Shown: piece after piece, positions 7,832 through 15,854 of the stretch
How positions within the stretch are numbered: the stretch's first letter is position 1
Layout of the letters: each line of letters starts with the position of its first letter
DNA from: Myxococcaceae bacterium
GTDB lineage: Bacteria; Myxococcota; Myxococcia; Myxococcales; Myxococcaceae
Length of the DNA stretch: 40,976 nt
NCBI GenBank assembly: GCA_019686135.1
Contig: JADGHL010000036.1
Coordinates: 1 to 40,976 of the forward strand
Direction of reading: 5' to 3'
Program-made: the position numbers and the translations under genes
Notes under the pieces: generated by a model
Told to the model about the DNA's origin: nothing
What the model saw: only the letters and a program-made list of their open reading frames with translations
The model's database searches: none

Positions 7832-9454
7832 ATGGGTGGTCTTCAAGGCGTCGTCCTCTTCGTGGTGCTGATCGGCGTGCTGATCACGGTCCACGAGCTG
7901 GGACACTTCCTGGTCGCCAAATGGCTGAACGTGAAGGTGATCCGGTTCTCGGTCGGGTTCGGGCCGAAGCTGTTCGGGTTCACCCGCGGCGAGACCGAGT
8001 ACCAGGTCGCGGTGCTGCCATTGGGCGGCTACGTGAAGATGGCCGGAGAGCTGCCCCACGACGAGGTCGATCCGAAGGATGCGGCGCGCGGCTTTCTGGC
8101 CCAGCCGCCCTGGAAGCGCGCGTTGATCGTCATCGCCGGGCCCGTGTTCAACCTGGTCTTCCCCATCCTCATCTACTTCGCGTTCTTCATGCAGCCGCAG
8201 CAGCTGGCGTCCACGAAGATCCGCTACGTCCAGGATGGGATGCCCGCCGCGGTCGCCGGGATCCGGCCGGGCGACACGGTCCGCGCCGTCGCGGGCACGC
8301 CGGTGAAGACGTTCGATGAGCTCTCCCGGCTTCTGGACGAGCACACCGGGCAGCCGACCACCCTCACGGTGGAGCGCGACGGCAAGACCTTCGAGACCAG
8401 CCTGACGCCCACCGCGACGTTCCTCTCCACCGACGTGGAGTCGGAGGTGCGCGGGATGGTGGGCATCGCTCCCGCCGCGCCGGTGCCGATCCTCGGCATC
8501 GAGCCCGGGTCGCCGGCGGCGAAGGCGGGGCTAAGGACCCAGGACCAGGTGGTGCAGGTCAACGGCAGGCCGGTCAACGATCTGTACGAGATGACCGAGG
8601 CGCTCGAGGGCGCGCCCAACCCGGTGCCGCTGTTGATCCTCCGTCACGAACCGCTGGGGTTGCCCGGGATCCCGCTGACGAACCCGCGGCTGCTGAAGCT
8701 GTCGGTGCCCATCCAGGAGGGCGTCGGCTACGCGGCGATCGGCGCGCTGCCGCCGGATCTGTTCGTCGCGCGGGTCTTCGAAGGAAGCCCGGCGTGGGAG
8801 GCGGGCCTGCGCGACGGCGACCGGCTGGTGGCCGTGAACGGCAAGCCGGTGGCGTCCTTCGGCGCGTTCCAGGCGGCGCTGGCCCAGGCGAAGGGCGAGC
8901 CGTTCGATCTGACCTGGAGCTCCAACGGACAACAGCGGTCGGCGCGGCTGAAGATCCGCCCTTACAACCGGGTGGAGCAGGGCCAGAAGATCCCCACCGA
9001 AGGCATCGGCGTGCAGGGCAGCGGCCGCCCGTCCTCGCGGACCATCGACACCATCACCGTGCACCTCGGCGTGGGCGGTGCGCTCGAGAACTCGGTGAAG
9101 AAGCTGGCCGACGACGTCCGTAAGACCGCGCTCGTGTTGAAGGGGTTGATCGTCCGCGACATCGGCATCGAGGCGGTGGGCGGGCCCATCATGATGTACC
9201 AGCTCGCCAGCAAGGCCTCGGAGCTCGGGCTCGAGTACTTCTTCGGCCTGATGGCGATCATCTCGGTGAACCTGGGGATCATGAACCTCCTGCCGATCCC
9301 CGTGCTGGACGGCTTCGGGCTGCTGTCCGCGCTCTGGGAGGGCGTGCGCCGGCGGCCGATCCCGGCGCGCGCGCGGGAGATCGCCAACCTGGTCGGGCTG
9401 GGGATTCTCCTGGTGCTGATGGTGACGGTGATGTTCAACGACATCCGCCGGTAG
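7832..9454 (+). CDS. rseP: RseP-type site-2 zinc metalloprotease (M50) with PDZ domains
   Basis: Intramembrane protease that cuts anti-sigma factors or signal-peptide remnants. The zinc motif HELGH is at residues 21-25 in the first membrane helix. The third ligand lies in NLLPIPVLDG near the C-terminus, where the usual LDGG reads LDGF. Length is 540 aa, longer than E. coli RseP (about 450). This fits what appear to be three PDZ repeats, seen as the recurring pattern x-GxPAxxAGxxxGDxV at about 134-150, 226-242 and 315-331. Terminal helices flank the PDZ block. It lies 88 bases after cdsA. A dxr gene, often found between cdsA and rseP, is absent. A second, smaller M50 protease is encoded at 17918-19012. 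Confidence 0.93.
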   Translation: MGGLQGVVLFVVLIGVLITVHELGHFLVAKWLNVKVIRFSVGFGPKLFGFTRGETEYQVAVLPLGGYVKMAGELPHDEVDPKDAARGFLAQPPWKRALIVIAGPVFNLVFPILIYFAFFMQPQQLASTKIRYVQDGMPAAVAGIRPGDTVRAVAGTPVKTFDELSRLLDEHTGQPTTLTVERDGKTFETSLTPTATFLSTDVESEVRGMVGIAPAAPVPILGIEPGSPAAKAGLRTQDQVVQVNGRPVNDLYEMTEALEGAPNPVPLLILRHEPLGLPGIPLTNPRLLKLSVPIQEGVGYAAIGALPPDLFVARVFEGSPAWEAGLRDGDRLVAVNGKPVASFGAFQAALAQAKGEPFDLTWSSNGQQRSARLKIRPYNRVEQGQKIPTEGIGVQGSGRPSSRTIDTITVHLGVGGALENSVKKLADDVRKTALVLKGLIVRDIGIEAVGGPIMMYQLASKASELGLEYFFGLMAIISVNLGIMNLLPIPVLDGFGLLSALWEGVRRRPIPARAREIANLVGLGILLVLMVTVMFNDIRR

Positions 9455-9461
9455 CCCCCGC

Positions 9462-9854
9462 GTGCGCTTCGCGGGCCTGCGGTTCTTCGTGGTCGCGGCG
9501 GTGCCGGTCCTCATCGCCTCGTGCACGCGCGAGGTGCGGCGCGAGCCGTCGCCGCGAGACGTGCTGGGCGAAGGCCTGGCGTCCTGGTACGGCCCCGGCT
9601 TCGACGGGAAGCGGACCGCCAGCGGCGAACGGTTCGACGAGGACGCGCTCACCGCTGCGCACCGCACGCTCCCGTTCGGCACGTGCGTGGTGGTGCACAA
9701 CCTCGACACGGGAGCGAAGGTGGCGGTGCGGATCAACGACCGGGGTCCCTACGCGAAGGGGCGGGTCCTCGACGTGTCGAAAGCGGCCGCGAAGCACCTG
9801 GGGATGCTCGATGCGGGCGTGGCGCACGTCCGACTCCACCCCTGCACACCCTGA
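9462..9854 (+). CDS. rlpA: RlpA-like septal lipoprotein, short form
   Basis: Double-psi beta-barrel protein of the RlpA family, which in Pseudomonas is a lytic transglycosylase acting on denuded peptidoglycan. The 130-aa product starts with a lipoprotein signal (lipobox IASC, Cys at about 21). The conserved core follows: GLASWYGPGFDGKRTASGE, LTAAHRTLPFGTCVVV and VRINDRGPYAKGRVLDVS. The catalytic-type Glu and Asp in these motifs are present. There is no C-terminal SPOR domain, so septal targeting would have to come from elsewhere. The GTG start at 9462 is 7 bases after rseP, implying cotranscription. Confidence 0.88.
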   Translation: MRFAGLRFFVVAAVPVLIASCTREVRREPSPRDVLGEGLASWYGPGFDGKRTASGERFDEDALTAAHRTLPFGTCVVVHNLDTGAKVAVRINDRGPYAKGRVLDVSKAAAKHLGMLDAGVAHVRLHPCTP

Positions 9855-9858
9855 CGCC

Positions 9859-9876
9859 GACGGCCGTAAGGCCGTC
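9859..9876. terminator. Perfect hairpin after rlpA with C/A-rich tail
   Basis: GACGGCC-GTAA-GGCCGTC is a perfect 7-bp stem with a GNRA-type tetraloop, 5 bases after the rlpA stop. There is no T-run. Instead about 35 bases follow that are rich in C and A and almost free of G (9877-9911), a composition typical of Rho-loading sites. It may reduce read-through into tsaB or protect the 3' end of the upstream message. Confidence 0.4.
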
Positions 9877-9886
9877 CAAACAACCA

Positions 9887-9910
9887 ACTACCCACTTCCC
9901 ACCACCCACT
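9887..9910. repeat. Dispersed intergenic repeat, copy 1
   Basis: This 24-base stretch matches 28291-28314 at 20 of 24 positions. Both are pyrimidine-rich on the plus strand (consensus ACT-CYCACTTYCCACCACYCACT). The sequence is unlike the GC-rich coding regions around it. It lies between rlpA and tsaB. Confidence 0.45.
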
Positions 9911-9924
9911 GTTAGACGTCTTCC

Positions 9925-10656
9925 GTGCTCCTGGCGCTCGACACTTCCACGCTGACGCTCTCGCTGGCGCTCGTCGACGGCGTGGCGCCGTTGCGGGTGG
10001 TGGAGCACCTGCTCATCGGCCCGCCGCGCAAGCAGAGCGAGATGCTCCCCGCGGTCATCGGCGAGCTGCTCGACCGGCACGGCGTGAAGCTCGCGTCGCT
10101 CGAGGGGATCGTGGTGGGGCTGGGCCCCGGGTCGTTCACCGGACTGCGCATCGGGCTTTCGGCGGCCAAGGCGCTCGCGTACGCGGCCAGGCTCCCGCTC
10201 GCCGGCGGATCGTCGCTGGCCGCGGTGGCGCAGGAGGGTCCGCCGGACGTCCCGCTCTTCTGCCTCGCGGTGGTGCGCGCGCAGGAGCTGTACGTCGGCC
10301 GCTACCGGCGCACCGGGTCCCGTGTGGAGGCGCTCGCCCCCGAGGACGCGCTCACTCCGGCAAAGCTGGCGGAGGCGATGCAGAAGGAGCCGGAGGCGAT
10401 CGCGCTCGGCCCCGCGGTGCCGGAGTACCGGGCGCAGCTGGAGGGGCTCGGGGTTCCGGCCGCGCGGCTGTTGGATGTGGGCACGGTGCCCTCCGCGGTC
10501 GCGCTCGCGCAGCAGGTGACGTTGCCGAAGAGTTTCGATGCGCAGGCGCTCTTCGCGCTGGAACCGCACTACGTGCGCGGCTCCGGCGCGGAGCGGAACC
10601 CGCGCTTCCCCGCGCCGGCCGGCTGGAGCGCCACCGCGCGGCTCAAGGAGGACTGA
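9925..10656 (+). CDS. tsaB: tRNA threonylcarbamoyladenosine biosynthesis protein TsaB
   Basis: Partner of TsaD (with TsaE) in forming N6-threonylcarbamoyladenosine at position 37 of ANN-decoding tRNAs. The 243-aa product has the ASKHA-fold start LLALDTSTLTLSLALVDG, and then the characteristic IVVGLGPGSFTGLRIGLSAA around residues 69-88. TsaB lacks its own catalytic site and acts as a scaffold. The GTG at 9925 is the family start. It is followed after 5 bases by the aspartate-semialdehyde-dehydrogenase-like gene. TsaD and TsaE are not in this window. Confidence 0.92.
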   Translation: MLLALDTSTLTLSLALVDGVAPLRVVEHLLIGPPRKQSEMLPAVIGELLDRHGVKLASLEGIVVGLGPGSFTGLRIGLSAAKALAYAARLPLAGGSSLAAVAQEGPPDVPLFCLAVVRAQELYVGRYRRTGSRVEALAPEDALTPAKLAEAMQKEPEAIALGPAVPEYRAQLEGLGVPAARLLDVGTVPSAVALAQQVTLPKSFDAQALFALEPHYVRGSGAERNPRFPAPAGWSATARLKED

Positions 10657-10661
10657 AGGAC

Positions 10662-11690
10662 ATGACCACGGATCGCAAGACCCGGTTCGCGGTGGTGGGC
10701 GCCACCGGGACGGTGGGCCGGGAGCTGGTCGGCGCGTTGTTCGACGCCGGGGTGCCGCCGGAGAACCTCACCGCGCTGGCCTCCGAGCGCTCCGAGGGCG
10801 ACGAGCTGGAGTACGGCGAGGAGACGCTGGAGGTGGAGAAGGCGACGCCGGAGAATTTCCGTGGGATTCACGTCGCGCTCTTCGCGGTGCCGCCGGAGGC
10901 GACGCGCGAGCTGGCGCTGGCGGCGCAAGCGGCGGGTGCCTGGGTGGTGGACGTGAGCCCCACCTTCCGGAGCGACCCGGAGGTGCCGATGGTTCTGCCC
11001 GGCCTCAACGACGATGTGCTCAAATCGCCGTTCAAGGGACGGATCGTCACCACGCCCTCGCCGGTGACCGCGGCGCTCCTCTGGACGCTGGAGCCGCTGG
11101 TCGAGTCCTTCGGGGTGCGCCGCGTCCATGCCACCGCGCTGATCGCCGCCTCCAGCGAAGGGACCCGCGGCGTGGCCGAGCTGGAGAAGGGCGTGGCGGA
11201 TCTGCTCGCCGGACGCGACTTCGAGCCCGACCGGTTCCCGCACCGGCTTGCGTTCAACGTCATCCCCCAGGTGGGCGCCTTCTCCTCGGGCTGGAGCGCG
11301 GAGGAGCGCGCCTGGCGCGACGAGGCCGCGCGCGTGTGGGAGGGCCGGGCCGATCGTCCGCTGATCTCCGGTACGGCGCTGCAGATCCCCCTCTTCTTCG
11401 GCCATTCGATCTCATTGAGCCTGGATCTCGGCCGCCCGGCGGAGGAGGGCGAGGTCCGCGAGGCGCTGCGGCGTTCGTCGCGGCTCAAGGTGCTCGATTC
11501 GCCGGACGAGAAGGTCTACCCGATGCCGATGTTGATCACCGCCGACCCCACCGTCCACGTGGGGCGGATCCGCGCGGTGCCGGGCGTGCCGGGCGGGTTC
11601 GAGCTGTTCGCGGTGGTGGACAACGCCGGGCGCGGCGCCGCGCTGACCGCGGCGGAGCTGGCCCTGCAGCTCGCGTCGCGCGGTACGTGA
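10662..11690 (+). CDS. Aspartate-semialdehyde dehydrogenase-like protein lacking catalytic Cys
   Basis: Full-length (342 aa) member of the aspartate-semialdehyde dehydrogenase fold. The NADP-binding start FAVVGATGTVGRELVGAL, FAVPPEATRELA, VDVSPTFRSD and the C-terminal IPLFFGHSISLSLDL are recognisable. The active-site loop, normally NPNCST, reads TPSPVTAA (about 131-138). The protein contains no cysteine at all, and the following QAVSGAG-type loop reads ALIAASSEG. So it cannot use the family's covalent thioester chemistry. The substrate-binding His/Arg region is largely kept. It resembles the catalytically degenerate Usg/USG-1 paralogs known beside asd in some Proteobacteria; that assignment is inference. 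The ATG at 10662 is 5 bases after tsaB. Confidence 0.85.
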   Translation: MTTDRKTRFAVVGATGTVGRELVGALFDAGVPPENLTALASERSEGDELEYGEETLEVEKATPENFRGIHVALFAVPPEATRELALAAQAAGAWVVDVSPTFRSDPEVPMVLPGLNDDVLKSPFKGRIVTTPSPVTAALLWTLEPLVESFGVRRVHATALIAASSEGTRGVAELEKGVADLLAGRDFEPDRFPHRLAFNVIPQVGAFSSGWSAEERAWRDEAARVWEGRADRPLISGTALQIPLFFGHSISLSLDLGRPAEEGEVREALRRSSRLKVLDSPDEKVYPMPMLITADPTVHVGRIRAVPGVPGGFELFAVVDNAGRGAALTAAELALQLASRGT

Positions 11691-11737
11691 CAATTTGACA
11701 CGGCTGCCCACCGGGCCGCTGTCCAATTGGCGCGGCG

Positions 11738-11779
11738 CTCCCTATCGGGAGGGGCGTTTCCCTCGGGAGTCGAGGGTTT
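11738..11779 (+). terminator. Pair of short hairpins before the MYXO-CTERM gene
   Basis: Two small inverted repeats follow the dehydrogenase-like gene: CTCCC-TATC-GGGAG (11738-11751) and CCCTCG-GGAGT-CGAGGG (11760-11776), the second followed by TTT. Together they could terminate the uppS-to-asd-like transcript or fold in the leader of the next gene. Stems are only 5-6 bp. Confidence 0.35.
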
Positions 11780-11816
11780 GCAGATGGCCCCTGCCTTGCT
11801 ACGACACCCGCCGCCC

Positions 11817-12707
11817 ATGCGCCTCTCCGTTGCGCTCTTTGTCCTCGCCGTGCCCGCGCTGGCCGCCGCCCAGGTCAGCCAGGTGGACCTGCAGATCGGT
11901 TCCGCCAACTCGGTCTCCCTCTCGAAGGAAGACTGCGGGCGCAATCTGACGATCAACTTCACGCTCAACCCGGCGCTGATCCTGCTTCCTTGCAGTCCCT
12001 TCCGGGTGTGGTCGACGACGTCGGACACCTGCGGGAACGAACCGGGTACGAGCGACCACGTCTTCTACACGCAGAACCTCTCCACCAACACCAACTCCAC
12101 CGGGTCGTTCCAGCTCGCGGTCGCGGACCTGCAGGCCGCCACCGGCAGCGACGCCGGCGTCTGCAGCGCGGGCGAGGTGGAGCAGACGTTCCTGCTCTGC
12201 GGCGCGTTCCAGTACGAGACCATCAACACGGGCTGCTCGACGAGCTCGATCGCCAACGCGAAGGACACCGACCCGGCGACGATCGACTTCGACTCCAAAC
12301 CCCCGTCGCCGCCGCAGCTCTTCGAAGCGGTCGGGCACACCTCCTCGCTCACCGTCTCGCTCTCGGTGGACGAGGACACCAGCACCGTCACCCTCACCGC
12401 GGTGGACACCGTGGACGGGACGACCGTGCGCAAGGACGCCGCCGCCGGATCCAGCGCGAACATCGGCGGCCTCACCAACGGCCACCTCTACAAGGTGACC
12501 GCGGTGGCCAAAGACCTGGCCGGGAACGTCAGCGACGTCTCCAACGAGATCGAGGGGACCCCGGTGGAGATTGGTGGCTTCTTCAACCGCTACGTCGACG
12601 CGGGCGGGAACACCGGCGGCTGCTCCGCCACCGGCCCCGGTTCGTTCGGAGCGCTCGCGCTGCTCGCCGCGGCCGCGCTGGGATTCCGCAGGAGGACTGC
12701 ACGGTGA
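11817..12707 (+). CDS. Secreted MYXO-CTERM protein with Fn3-like domain
   Basis: Surface protein of 296 aa. Residues 1-19 are a signal peptide ending in AAAQ. The middle has about nine cysteines. A fibronectin type III-like domain (about 162-252) includes TSSLTVSLSVDEDTS and YKVTAVAKDLAGNVSDVSNE. The C-terminus reads GGCSATGPGS, then an Ala/Leu helix and FRRRTAR, which fits a MYXO-CTERM sorting tail that is processed and anchors proteins to the myxobacterial surface. The arrangement and next-door beta-barrel recall the families RefSeq labels after MXAN_2561 and MXAN_2562; this is from memory, not a search. Of several in-frame starts, the ATG at 11817 begins exactly at the signal peptide. Confidence 0.8.
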   Translation: MRLSVALFVLAVPALAAAQVSQVDLQIGSANSVSLSKEDCGRNLTINFTLNPALILLPCSPFRVWSTTSDTCGNEPGTSDHVFYTQNLSTNTNSTGSFQLAVADLQAATGSDAGVCSAGEVEQTFLLCGAFQYETINTGCSTSSIANAKDTDPATIDFDSKPPSPPQLFEAVGHTSSLTVSLSVDEDTSTVTLTAVDTVDGTTVRKDAAAGSSANIGGLTNGHLYKVTAVAKDLAGNVSDVSNEIEGTPVEIGGFFNRYVDAGGNTGGCSATGPGSFGALALLAAAALGFRRRTAR

Positions 12708-13417
12708 GGGGCGCGTTCTGGGTGCTGGGGCTGGTGCTGGCGTTCGCGCCGGCCGCGCGGGCGGACGTCATCTACACGGAGTCGTCACGGTCCGGCGCGT
12801 TGATGTTCAAGCTGGGGATGTTCAACCCGTCCGATTCGATCGACGAGGGCCTCCCCGCCAAGCCGTACGAGACCACCTTCGGCGACACGGGGATGCTGGT
12901 CGGTGAGATCGAATACGACCACTACTTCTACCAGGGCTTCGGCGCCGTCGGGATCGGAGCCTCCGGGTCGTACGGGGAGATCTACGGCAAGGGCCTGGTG
13001 ATCGGCGACGAGACCGCCACCACCGAGGATCACTCCGGGCTGGTGGTCGCCCCGGTCCGTCTGATGGCGCTCTACAACTGGGACTACGCCGCGCAGACCT
13101 GGGCGATACCGCTCGTACCGTATTTGCGTGCGGGCGCGGCGGTGGTGCCGTGGTGGGCGCTGCAGGCCGGCAACGTGGAGATCGCCAGCGGCAAGCGCGG
13201 CGCGGGTGCGACCTGGGGCTGGACGGTGACCGGGGGCCTGATGTTCCAGCTCGATGTGCTGGACCCGCGGCTGGCGCGGGACTTCGACAACGATCTCGGC
13301 GTGAACCACAGCTACGTTTTCGCCGAGTACAACTACCTGCGCGCCGAGAACTTCGGGAAGGGTGGCCTGAAGTTCAACGTCGGCCACTTCATGTTCGGGC
13401 TCTCGCTCGAGTTCTAG
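12704..13417 (+). CDS. Outer-membrane beta-barrel protein (MXAN_2562-like)
   Basis: Predicted 237-aa outer-membrane barrel. A signal peptide of about 20 residues ends in ARA-DV. The rest shows alternating hydrophobic strands with aromatic girdles (for example EYDHYFYQGFGAVGIGASGSYG and AEYNYL). The C-terminus ends in FGLSLEF, with a terminal Phe as expected for BAM recognition. The GTG at 12704 overlaps the previous stop by 4 bases (GTGA), and AGGAGG lies 8 bases upstream inside the previous gene, so the two proteins are translationally coupled and probably work together at the outer membrane. No transport substrate can be inferred. Confidence 0.78.
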   Translation: MRGAFWVLGLVLAFAPAARADVIYTESSRSGALMFKLGMFNPSDSIDEGLPAKPYETTFGDTGMLVGEIEYDHYFYQGFGAVGIGASGSYGEIYGKGLVIGDETATTEDHSGLVVAPVRLMALYNWDYAAQTWAIPLVPYLRAGAAVVPWWALQAGNVEIASGKRGAGATWGWTVTGGLMFQLDVLDPRLARDFDNDLGVNHSYVFAEYNYLRAENFGKGGLKFNVGHFMFGLSLEF

Positions 13418-13436
13418 CCGGCGTAGCGTTCCCTTC

Positions 13437-15131
13437 GTGCGTGGATGGGTCATCGTCTGCACGGGGGCGCTCTTCTCAGTGGCGTGCACGCGCGTGGCGC
13501 GGCCGCCGGAGTTGCCGAAGGAGATCTTCGCCGGCGAGCCGGTGCGGCTGGGGTCGGATGGGCTTTCCTGGCAATACGGCGACGGCGCGTCCGGCACGTT
13601 GGGCACCCACGCCTATCGGGGTCGTGGCACGTTCACGGCGGCGGCGTCGCGGGGCGGTGAAGCGCTCGGATCGTTCGAGGTCACCGTCGTCCCGCGGTCC
13701 GTGCTCCGCGCGGTGCCTCCGGATGCCAGCCAGGTCCTCTGGCTCCCGGCGCCGCGGCAGGGGGCGGGTGCGGTGGTGGACTTTCTGGAGCGCGCCGCCG
13801 GTGGGTTCTTCTCCACGCCGGGCGCCGAGCGCGATCCGTTCCTGCGGTACCTGCAGGAGCTGTCTGCGCAGCCACCTTCACAGGACCTGGGCGTCGATCG
13901 GGACGAGGGCCTGGCGGTGTTCGGTCTGCCCGGGGCGCCGGGGCGGATCGCCGCGGTCGGCGTGGTGGACGAAGCGGTGGCGCTTCGGGGCGCGCGCGAT
14001 CTCTTCGCCGCCGACGGGTTCCACCCGGAAGCCTCAGGCGAAGACGAAGACGCGATGTCCCGGGTGCTGGAGGGCCCGGACGGCGAGCGCATCGTCGCCT
14101 TCGCGGATCGCGGCTACCTCTACCTGATGCCGGTTCCGTCCGGCGCGCCCACGGCGCAGGCGCTTCAGACGATTGATCGGATCCGAACGGCTCCCGCGAA
14201 CGGGCTCGAAGGCTTACCCGATCTGGCGGGGCTGCGTGCGCGTGTCGCCAGCGGCGACGTCTTCGCCTGGTTCCGCGCACCGGACAACGCGGCATCGGCG
14301 TTCGACAGCGCGCTCGTGTCGTTCGCCTTCTCGGCTTCCCGGATCGAGGTGGACGCCGCGATCGCCGCTGCCGGTCCGCTCTGGGACGTCGCGCTCGCGC
14401 CGGAGCCCGGAGGGGACCTATTCGACGCGGCGGACGACGCGCAGTTGTTGATCGTCGCGTCTGCAGACCCGGCCGGCCTCGGGCGGTTGATCGATCTGGC
14501 GCTGGCGCTCTGGCCGCGGCGTGTGACCGGGCGGGCCGAGCTCGATCGCGGCGGGGGCGGTCACCCGCGGACGACGCCGGGCGCCTGCGCGGCAAAGACG
14601 CTCCGCGGCGATCTGTCCTTCGGGGCGAGCCTCGACATCGAACGCTCGCTCGCCCACCTCGCACACCCCGGAGATCTCCCGGACCTCGTCACCGACTGGA
14701 CGCTCCTTGCCGGCGTGCGCTCCAGGAACGATGCGTACGACTTCCTGAACGCCCTGTTCGAGGCGCTCTCGCTGGTGGCGACGTGGCAGCCCTCCGTTGA
14801 CACGCTGATGTACGACGTCGACGTCGACGGCCGCATCGCGAGCGCCATGTGTTGTTCCTGGGAGGGAGCGCTCTGGTTCTCCACCCGGCGATTGGGGGAC
14901 CGGGCCGATGTCGCGGCGCTCCGGCGTCGCTTCGGCGAGGGCGCGTTCTCGCGCGGGCACCTTTCGGTGCTGCTGGATCTGGGCGCGCTGATGCGCAAGC
15001 TGCAGACGCGCGCGCCCACCGCGTCCACCTTCCTCGAACAGCTCACGGCGGTCGACACGGTCTTCGTGGACGTCGTGCCGGAATCTGTCGGCGGGCGCGC
15101 GCGGGCGGTGATTGACCTGCGGCCGGAGTAG
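13437..15131 (+). CDS. Lipoprotein with PKD-like N-terminal domain
   Basis: Unrecognised 564-aa secreted lipoprotein. The signal peptide ends in a lipobox SVAC (Cys17). A short PKD-like beta domain follows (about 28-85): WQYGDGASGT then HAYRGRGTFTA match the FGDG...HxY..xGxY pattern. The remaining 450 residues alternate short beta and alpha stretches with repeated phrases such as DEGLAVFGLPG and DVFAWFRAPD, resembling periplasmic DUF3352-type proteins, but this is weak. Only three cysteines occur late (CAAK and MCCSW). The GTG at 13437 is 19 bases after the barrel gene, so all three surface genes may form one transcript. Function unknown. Confidence 0.75.
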   Translation: MRGWVIVCTGALFSVACTRVARPPELPKEIFAGEPVRLGSDGLSWQYGDGASGTLGTHAYRGRGTFTAAASRGGEALGSFEVTVVPRSVLRAVPPDASQVLWLPAPRQGAGAVVDFLERAAGGFFSTPGAERDPFLRYLQELSAQPPSQDLGVDRDEGLAVFGLPGAPGRIAAVGVVDEAVALRGARDLFAADGFHPEASGEDEDAMSRVLEGPDGERIVAFADRGYLYLMPVPSGAPTAQALQTIDRIRTAPANGLEGLPDLAGLRARVASGDVFAWFRAPDNAASAFDSALVSFAFSASRIEVDAAIAAAGPLWDVALAPEPGGDLFDAADDAQLLIVASADPAGLGRLIDLALALWPRRVTGRAELDRGGGGHPRTTPGACAAKTLRGDLSFGASLDIERSLAHLAHPGDLPDLVTDWTLLAGVRSRNDAYDFLNALFEALSLVATWQPSVDTLMYDVDVDGRIASAMCCSWEGALWFSTRRLGDRADVAALRRRFGEGAFSRGHLSVLLDLGALMRKLQTRAPTASTFLEQLTAVDTVFVDVVPESVGGRARAVIDLRPE

Positions 15132-15179
15132 GGCCGTCCAGTGTTGCACGTGGGTCCGGGGCCTCGGACACTGCGGCGC

Positions 15180-15854
15180 GTGCCGTCCTTGACCGTCCTG
15201 TACTTCGCCGTGGCGCGGGAGCGCGCGGGGACCGCGCGGGAAATGCTGACGCTTCCGCCCGGCGCGACGGTGGCAGATCTTCTGGATGCGCTCTGCTCGC
15301 GGCACGCGGCGCTCGGCCCGCTTCGCCCGCACCTGCGCGTCGCCATCAACGAAGAGTTCGCGCGGGGGCCGGAGGTGAGGATCCCCGATGGCGCGGAGGT
15401 CGCGCTCATCCCGCCGGTGTCCGGTGGCGCCGGCGCGGACCTGGTGTTCCGGATCACCGATCAGCCCCTGTCCCTGGACGAGGTCGTCCGCGCCGTGAGC
15501 TCGAAGGGGATGGGTGGGGTGGTCACCTTCACCGGCGTCGTCCGCGACGAGACGAAGGGCCGCCGTGTAGTGAAACTGGAGTACGAGGCCTACGCCTCGA
15601 TGGCGGAGCGGAAGCTGGCGGCGATCGGCGCCGAGGTGAGCGCGCGCTGGCCCGGCGCGAAGGTGGCGATCGCGCACCGCGTAGGCACTCTGCAGCCCAG
15701 CGAGCTCGCCGTGGTGATCGCCGCCGCGGCGCCGCACCGTGACGCGGCGTTCCAGGCGTGCCGCCACGCGATCGAGCGGCTCAAGCAGGACGCGCCGATC
15801 TGGAAGAAAGAATTCTTCGAGGATGGCGTGGTGTGGGTCGGATGGGGTCCCTAG
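15180..15854 (+). CDS. moaDE: Fused molybdopterin synthase MoaD-MoaE
   Basis: Molybdopterin synthase adds sulfur to cyclic pyranopterin monophosphate in molybdenum-cofactor synthesis. Normally MoaD (sulfur carrier) and MoaE (catalytic) are separate. Here residues 1-83 are MoaD-like, ending in the conserved Gly-Gly (82-83, PPVSGG). Residues from about 88 are MoaE: VVTFTGVVRD, HRVGTLQPSE, AAAAPHRDAAF and the catalytic LKQDAPIWKKE with Lys202 and Lys209. The MoaD C-terminal glycine must be free to carry thiocarboxylate, so the fusion probably needs cleavage after Gly83, as known for mycobacterial MoaX. The GTG at 15180 is preferred; a TTG-type start at 15141 would add 13 residues. No other Mo-cofactor genes are nearby. 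Confidence 0.9.
   Translation: MPSLTVLYFAVARERAGTAREMLTLPPGATVADLLDALCSRHAALGPLRPHLRVAINEEFARGPEVRIPDGAEVALIPPVSGGAGADLVFRITDQPLSLDEVVRAVSSKGMGGVVTFTGVVRDETKGRRVVKLEYEAYASMAERKLAAIGAEVSARWPGAKVAIAHRVGTLQPSELAVVIAAAAPHRDAAFQACRHAIERLKQDAPIWKKEFFEDGVVWVGWGP

Noticed and set aside
9891-9911. C/A-rich tail as a CRISPR leader or microsatellite
   Set aside because: Too short and imperfect, with no repeat-spacer pattern.
11695-11723. TTGACA followed by GCTGTC as a sigma-70 promoter for the MYXO-CTERM gene
   Set aside because: The -35 is perfect but the -10 at 17-base spacing is poor, and myxobacterial promoters are hard to call by eye.
14418-15767. 449-aa minus-strand frame over the lipoprotein and moaDE
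   Set aside because: Spans two real genes on the other strand and has no domain.
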